The notes under the pieces were generated by a model. That model ran no database searches and had not been told where the DNA came from. It saw nothing but the letters and a program-made list of their open reading frames with translations. Positions 40,904 through 44,722 of a stretch of DNA of 44,722 bases are shown one piece after another. The position numbers were made by a program, and so were the translations under genes. Position 1 is the stretch's first letter; the number at the start of each line of letters is the position of its first letter. Origin of the DNA: Leptolyngbya sp. Prado105 (lineage in GTDB: Bacteria; Cyanobacteriota; Cyanobacteriia; Leptolyngbyales; Leptolyngbyaceae); assembly GCA_025454375.1 (NCBI GenBank), contig JALOOO010000030.1:1-44722 (forward strand), in the 5' to 3' direction.

Positions 40904-41959
40904 CTAATGAATCACGGGTCGATCTGCTTCAGCATTGACTGAAGGTAATAGGTAAACACGCAACAATTGCCACCCAATGACAGCAAGCCAAGGGAGCTTT
41001 TGCAGCAGTTGGATCAGTTTCGGACGCGAGTTGCTAGAGATTTCGCAAAGCTTTTGGTTCGCGATCGCACATTTTTCTAGTCGAGGAAAGAACTCCGGAT
41101 GGTCGGTATCTAGTACGCTCGGAAAAGCTCGTTTCGACGTTTCATTAGTACGTTGAATGACTTCCTTGTTGTACTCTTGAGGGCTAATCCCAATCGAGTC
41201 GTAAAACGAAGATCTCTCTAAAACGGTGAGCGTGTGCGTTGCAAAAACGGTGAGGAGAAAGAATCTTGCCCAGAGTTTTGCTTGCCAGCGATTCCAAAGT
41301 TTTGGCTGCGATCGCAGGAGAACTTTGAAAAAGTCACCATGTCGATTTTCATCCTGGCACCAGCTTTCAAAGTACCGAAACAGTGGATAAATCCGGTGTT
41401 CTGGGTGCTTTTCGAGATGGCGGTAAACCAGAATATAGCGCCAGTAGCCAATCTTCTCAGATAGATAAACGGTGTAGATTACCCATTCTGGTGGGAAAAA
41501 GGTATAAGTCCGGTTTTTGGTGAGATAGCCCAGATCGAGGGAGAGTCCAAAATCTGTCATCGCTTTGTTGAGAAAACCCGCATGACGAGCTTCATCGCGT
41601 GCTAGAAGCTGAAAAGCTTCCGAGAGCAGCGGTTGGCGATCTTTGAGTCTGCGAGAGAGTTCTTTGAACAGAAGAAAGCCTGAAAATTCTGAGGTGCAAG
41701 AGCGCTCTAGAAAGTCAATAAATGCGCGGCGAGTTTCGCCATCGATCTGTTTCCAGTCTTGCTCAAACTCTTCATTACGAACAAAATGATGGCGGTTGTA
41801 GTCTGCTCGCAATTCGGCAATCACAGCTTCTAGCTCTTCTTGCTGATCAGAGAGATCCATCTGAGCCACTGCGTCAAAATCGGTGACGTAAAATCGAGGC
41901 GTTAACAGGGTTTCTTGAACAGGTGTTTTTATTCCAGCAGATTTCGTTGCGGTAACCAT
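40904..41959 (-). CDS. chlE: Mg-protoporphyrin IX monomethyl ester oxidative cyclase (AcsF/ChlE, low-oxygen isoform by context)
   Basis: The di-iron cyclase forms ring E of chlorophyll. Iron-binding motifs are seen in SEFSGFLLFKELSRR, LARDEARHAGFL and WCQDENRHGDFF. The ATG at 41959 gives the expected start (MVTATKS..VQETLLTPRFYVTDFD); ATG 41983 has a better GGAAAG ribosome site and would add eight residues; a longer frame would cover the promoter motif. Cyanobacteria often have two: chlA1 for air and chlA2 for micro-oxic growth with ho2 and hemN. The operon here suggests the second type. No MarR-type ChlR gene is adjacent. Confidence 0.9.
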   Translation of the reverse strand: MVTATKSAGIKTPVQETLLTPRFYVTDFDAVAQMDLSDQQEELEAVIAELRADYNRHHFVRNEEFEQDWKQIDGETRRAFIDFLERSCTSEFSGFLLFKELSRRLKDRQPLLSEAFQLLARDEARHAGFLNKAMTDFGLSLDLGYLTKNRTYTFFPPEWVIYTVYLSEKIGYWRYILVYRHLEKHPEHRIYPLFRYFESWCQDENRHGDFFKVLLRSQPKLWNRWQAKLWARFFLLTVFATHTLTVLERSSFYDSIGISPQEYNKEVIQRTNETSKRAFPSVLDTDHPEFFPRLEKCAIANQKLCEISSNSRPKLIQLLQKLPWLAVIGWQLLRVYLLPSVNAEADRPVIH

Positions 41960-42027
41960 AGAGCGAATGATAATGACTTGCATTACTTTCCCTGAATCTA
42001 CGATCCAGGCACAAGTAAGTTTCTGCA

Positions 42028-42052
42028 AGTACTCTATAGTTACTGGAAGTAA
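42028..42052. promoter_or_regulatory. Candidate operator before the chlE operon
   Basis: AGTACTCTATAGTTACT at 42028-42044 repeats the AGTACT-N6-TTAC pattern found before psaB. It overlaps TTACTGGAAGTAA (42040-42052), a 5-bp inverted repeat with a three-base centre. Both lie 45-95 bases before the likely starts of chlE. Confidence 0.35.
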
Positions 42053-42110
42053 AGCATTGGTGACAGTTGGAGTATTCAGCCGCTTCTAAAGAAATGTTGA
42101 AGTTCCCAAC

Positions 42111-42902
42111 TTACACGTTAGAAACCGTTACATCTAAAACGACGATCGCGAAAAATAGTAGTGCAGAACTGGTTTCAAGCATCGCAATCTGCTGAATTTT
42201 TGCAGTTCGATACCAATCCAATTGCCACAAAATTACGCCAAATTTCAGCAAAGCGACTCCAAACGCGACCGCGCTTAGCAGATTCAACGCGCTAAAATAC
42301 CAAAGCCCAACGATGATCACACTCGCGATCGCGTGGTAAATCAAGCCCGGAGTCAGTGACGCGGTTTTAGGTTTACGGAGCTTGACCGTAAAAATGGCAC
42401 TGCTAAAAAATAATGCGTTCAGCAGCCATAATCCCAAAAGCGCGATCGTCCAGGTTCCCGTCGTCGCAATGTAGGCAAACGGGGCGGCGAGGCAAACTGC
42501 GGCAAAGGTCAATAGCTCGTTTGTAAAAGATTTCTGCTGGCGACGAAACACGGAGAACGCATCGACTGCAAACGCAGCGATCGCCGCGCAATAGAGTCCG
42601 AGTAAAATCGGCGTTTGCCAGGCGAGATAGAGGGCAAGACTCAGTGAGATGCCAGCGTAGATTGTACCCCAGACGAGCAATCGAGGCTTCCAACTGCTGC
42701 GCTGTTTAATTTGCAGCACCCAGGGATGTTCTGCTTGAAACCCCGCAATTGCGCAAATGAGTGCTAGCGTTGTTGCCCCTGTCCATTGATGCGATGCTGC
42801 TGCGCCCACTAGAAATGAAACGAACAGCATCACATACACCCCATGCTCTGGCGAAACCATTGGGGAATACCAACCCGTTTGATTTGGCTGAGAAAGTGTC
42901 AT
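42111..42902 (-). CDS. YwiC-like membrane protein
   Basis: About eight transmembrane segments and the N-terminal signature SPEHGVYVM place it in the YwiC-like family (PF14256 as I recall). Function is unknown; in Bacillus ywiC sits beside the anaerobic regulator fnr and narK. Here it overlaps the end of ric by one base (TGATG), showing tight coupling to an Fe-S repair gene. It probably follows the same low-oxygen or nitrosative signal. Confidence 0.8.
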   Translation of the reverse strand: MTLSQPNQTGWYSPMVSPEHGVYVMLFVSFLVGAAASHQWTGATTLALICAIAGFQAEHPWVLQIKQRSSWKPRLLVWGTIYAGISLSLALYLAWQTPILLGLYCAAIAAFAVDAFSVFRRQQKSFTNELLTFAAVCLAAPFAYIATTGTWTIALLGLWLLNALFFSSAIFTVKLRKPKTASLTPGLIYHAIASVIIVGLWYFSALNLLSAVAFGVALLKFGVILWQLDWYRTAKIQQIAMLETSSALLFFAIVVLDVTVSNV

Positions 42903-43615
42903 CAGGATTTCTCTTGCTCCAACGCGATCGCACGAGGAAATAAAACATTATTCTCCTTATGAACGTGCTGGTGCATATCCTGCTCAAATGTTGCCAGTGC
43001 ATCTAGCATGGCGCGATAGGTATTGCACGCCCATACAGGTGGAGTGTAATCATCTGTGAGTTGTCGCAGTTTTGCTAATGCTAACCCAGCGTCATCATGT
43101 TCAAACTCCATGCGATGAACTGGATTTGCTAGGCTGCCGCAGTGAAATGTGGGAAGATCTGTACTCGATTCTAACTGCCGAATCATCGGGAACAAGACCT
43201 GTTCTTCTTTCATCAGATGCAGACCTAGCTCTGCTGACAATGCAAGAAAAACGTCTTTGATCTGGCTTAGACGAGGTTCTTTGTCGCCATGAGCCGTTGC
43301 AACCTTGGTCACAAGCTTCTCTAAGCGAGGTAACTCTGCATGGAGATAAGCATGATGAATTCGCTCAATATGATCGACTAGCTCGCTTAGAGAAAGCTCG
43401 ACCAAATTTACTTCAGCTACAGGTTCTTGAGTCGCATAATCTTGTAGCTGTGTCAAAAAAGCCTGGGGATCGAGGCCGCGTTGCCGACAAGCTTCTTCTA
43501 AAGTCTTTTTGCCGCCGCAGCAATAATCAACATTTGCCTGCTCGAAAAGTCGTGAGAGTTCGGGACAGTCACGCACGATCGCGCCTACGGTGCTATCGAT
43601 TTGAAACGTTGTCAT
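42902..43615 (-). CDS. ric: Di-iron Fe-S cluster repair protein Ric (YtfE/ScdA/DnrN)
   Basis: The N-terminal ScdA_N domain has VDYCCGGKKTLEEAC (the family's double cysteine), followed by a hemerythrin-like di-iron domain with histidines in ERIHHAYLHAELP, HLMKEEQVLFP, EFEHDDAG and HQHVHKENNVLFP. Ric restores Fe-S clusters damaged by NO or oxidants. The ATG at 43615 starts MTTFQIDSTVG and has AGGA upstream; the longer frame to 43717 would cover the promoter. A perfect TTGAC-N4-GTCAA palindrome lies 64 bp upstream. It is co-transcribed with ywiC-like. Confidence 0.92.
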   Translation of the reverse strand: MTTFQIDSTVGAIVRDCPELSRLFEQANVDYCCGGKKTLEEACRQRGLDPQAFLTQLQDYATQEPVAEVNLVELSLSELVDHIERIHHAYLHAELPRLEKLVTKVATAHGDKEPRLSQIKDVFLALSAELGLHLMKEEQVLFPMIRQLESSTDLPTFHCGSLANPVHRMEFEHDDAGLALAKLRQLTDDYTPPVWACNTYRAMLDALATFEQDMHQHVHKENNVLFPRAIALEQEKS

Positions 43616-43678
43616 ATGTTTATCCTGAGGAGATGTTCCAACCTCTTTCAGAATAGACGAGACTCCTGTTGAAAAGCT

Positions 43679-43692
43679 TTGACTTAAGTCAA
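43679..43692. promoter_or_regulatory. FNR/CRP-type operator TTGACTTAAGTCAA before ric
   Basis: This perfect 14-bp palindrome has the half-site spacing of FNR/DNR boxes (TTGAT-N4-ATCAA), with C/G at the fifth position. Genes for Ric are FNR- or DNR-controlled in other bacteria. The likely reader is a CRP/FNR-family protein; one is encoded 9 kb away. Confidence 0.5.
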
Positions 43693-43770
43693 GACAGATG
43701 ATCTCCGTTTCCTGCAATTTTCTTATAGGAAATGAATCGAAACCGCACGATCGCGGAATTGAACTTCAAG

Positions 43771-44722
43771 CTAGTCAGCGCTTGAGCGTTTCAGACATCT
43801 CTCTAATTTGCTCAGAAGACGGGGCAACTCGATCGGTTTTGTATCGTAGTCATCGCATCCTGCTGCCAGAGATTTCTCGCGATCGCCTGTCATCGCATGA
43901 GCCGTCAGCGCAATCACTGGAATGCAGCAAGTTTCAGGATTGGCTTTTAGTTTTTGAGTCGCTTCCCAACCATCGATAATCGGCAAACTGATATCCATCA
44001 GAATGATGTGCGGCTGTTCTGATAGTGCTTTTGATACTCCCTCTGCACCATCATGAGCCACAATCACCTCATAGCCGTGACGCTGTAACCGACGAGATAG
44101 CATATCGCAGTTCAATTCGTTATCCTCCACTAACAGCACTTTTAAGGGGGAAGTCCCTAGAGGCAAGAATTTCTCCACTTCATGATGAGGCTGCAATTGC
44201 TGAAAATATTGCGTTTGAATCATCTCTGCTGCTTGCTGCGATCGCTTGATCTGATCTAACTCAAGTTGTAACGCTTCTCGCTGATTCCGCAACTGCTCAC
44301 GCTCTAAATAAACAGCGACTTTGGCATGGAGTATTGCAGGATGCAACGGCTTAGATATAAAGTCTGCGGCTCCGATCGCAATTCCCTGTACAATATTTTC
44401 TATATCATCGGCTGCTGTCATCATGAGTACGGGAGTGTGTTGCCATTCCTCGTGAGATTTGATCTGCTCCAATATTTGTAAGCTAGTATTGTCTAGTATA
44501 TCTAGCAAAATTACCTGGTAGGGGATTGTTGCTAGAGCTTGTAGGGCTTGCGGATGAGTGATCGCGATCGTAACCCGATATCCCTGTCGCTCTAGCTGCC
44601 GAGATAGCAATGCACCGCTCGATTCATGAGAGTCTATGACTAGAATAGGGTGATCCTCCGCAATAAAAGACCGACGAACCTCCTGTGGGATCAGTCGTCT
44701 TAAACCTGCATCCTTCTCTGCT
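43771..44722 (-). CDS. Two-receiver response regulator (5' end outside the window)
   Basis: The frame stays open to the window edge, so the N-terminus is missing. The first receiver begins ILVIDSHESSG near 44650, with phospho-Asp in VILLDILDNTS and SKP lysine; only one acidic residue is seen in its metal site. A coiled-coil linker (EREQLRNQREALQLELDQI) follows. The second receiver has VLLVEDNELNCDML, ILMDISLPIIDG, ALTAHAM and TKPI, complete and probably active. It may be part of a longer hybrid kinase or an adaptor protein. It lies upstream of ric on the same strand with a 155-bp gap. Confidence 0.85.
   Translation of the reverse strand, partial: AEKDAGLRRLIPQEVRRSFIAEDHPILVIDSHESSGALLSRQLERQGYRVTIAITHPQALQALATIPYQVILLDILDNTSLQILEQIKSHEEWQHTPVLMMTAADDIENIVQGIAIGAADFISKPLHPAILHAKVAVYLEREQLRNQREALQLELDQIKRSQQAAEMIQTQYFQQLQPHHEVEKFLPLGTSPLKVLLVEDNELNCDMLSRRLQRHGYEVIVAHDGAEGVSKALSEQPHIILMDISLPIIDGWEATQKLKANPETCCIPVIALTAHAMTGDREKSLAAGCDDYDTKPIELPRLLSKLERCLKRSSAD

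Noticed and set aside
1-44722. Many GCGATCGC or GATCG-rich palindromes as operators
   Set aside because: HIP1 octamers are spread over coding and non-coding DNA throughout cyanobacterial genomes and are not evidence for regulation by themselves.

Overview
The window is chromosomal DNA from a cyanobacterium. The evidence is a photosystem I PsaB protein, heme oxygenase, an aerobic-type Mg-protoporphyrin cyclase, cyanobacterial sucrose synthase, MinC, very frequent GCGATCGC (HIP1) octamers and several cyanobacteria-only families (DUF1830, HetZ, a PatU-like protein). HetZ with a PatU-like partner suggests a filamentous species; a Leptolyngbya-type organism is my guess and cannot be fixed from sequence reading alone.

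Layout. 1-2.25 kb is a gene graveyard: an IS1-like end that truncates a TIR/WD40 membrane protein, a HigA-type antitoxin whose start codon appears lost, a structured palindromic element, and a frameshifted MscS tail. 2.27-9.64 kb is a signalling module: an unknown membrane protein, a DUF2939 protein, a class A beta-lactamase-like protein and a Ser/Thr kinase on the minus strand, divergent from an exporter carrying two FHA phosphothreonine-binding domains. 9.7-13.95 kb is a complete CUT1 sugar ABC importer operon. 14.3-23.1 kb holds a repeat-containing secreted protein, recJ with two glycosyltransferases, a hybrid histidine kinase (HK-REC-HPt) and an EnvC-like M23 peptidase. 23.5-28.1 kb has a PEP-CTERM protein, sucrose synthase and a stand-alone minC. 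28.2-31.7 kb has hetZ and a patU-like gene, a conserved gene broken by a 16-bp tandem duplication, and a DUF1830 gene. 31.7-34.6 kb has an orphan sugar-binding lipoprotein behind a terminator-like leader, a ParA ATPase and a small secreted protein.

The most interesting part is 34.8-43.7 kb. A PAS/CRP-type regulator, a second-copy-like psaB without psaA, a 27-residue one-helix protein directly behind psaB, hemN, heme oxygenase, chlE/acsF, ywiC-like and ric (di-iron Fe-S repair) lie together. The hemN-ho-chlE set is the known cyanobacterial micro-oxic tetrapyrrole operon, and Ric repairs oxidatively or nitrosatively damaged Fe-S proteins. I read the region as a low-oxygen acclimation island in which pigment synthesis, Fe-S repair and an alternative PSI core subunit may be controlled together, perhaps by the PAS/CRP protein. 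The genes are seen; the joint control is inference. Candidate operators are a perfect TTGAC-N4-GTCAA palindrome before ric, and an AGTACT-N6-TTAC motif before both psaB and chlE. The window ends inside a two-receiver response regulator.

No tRNA, rRNA or CRISPR array was seen.
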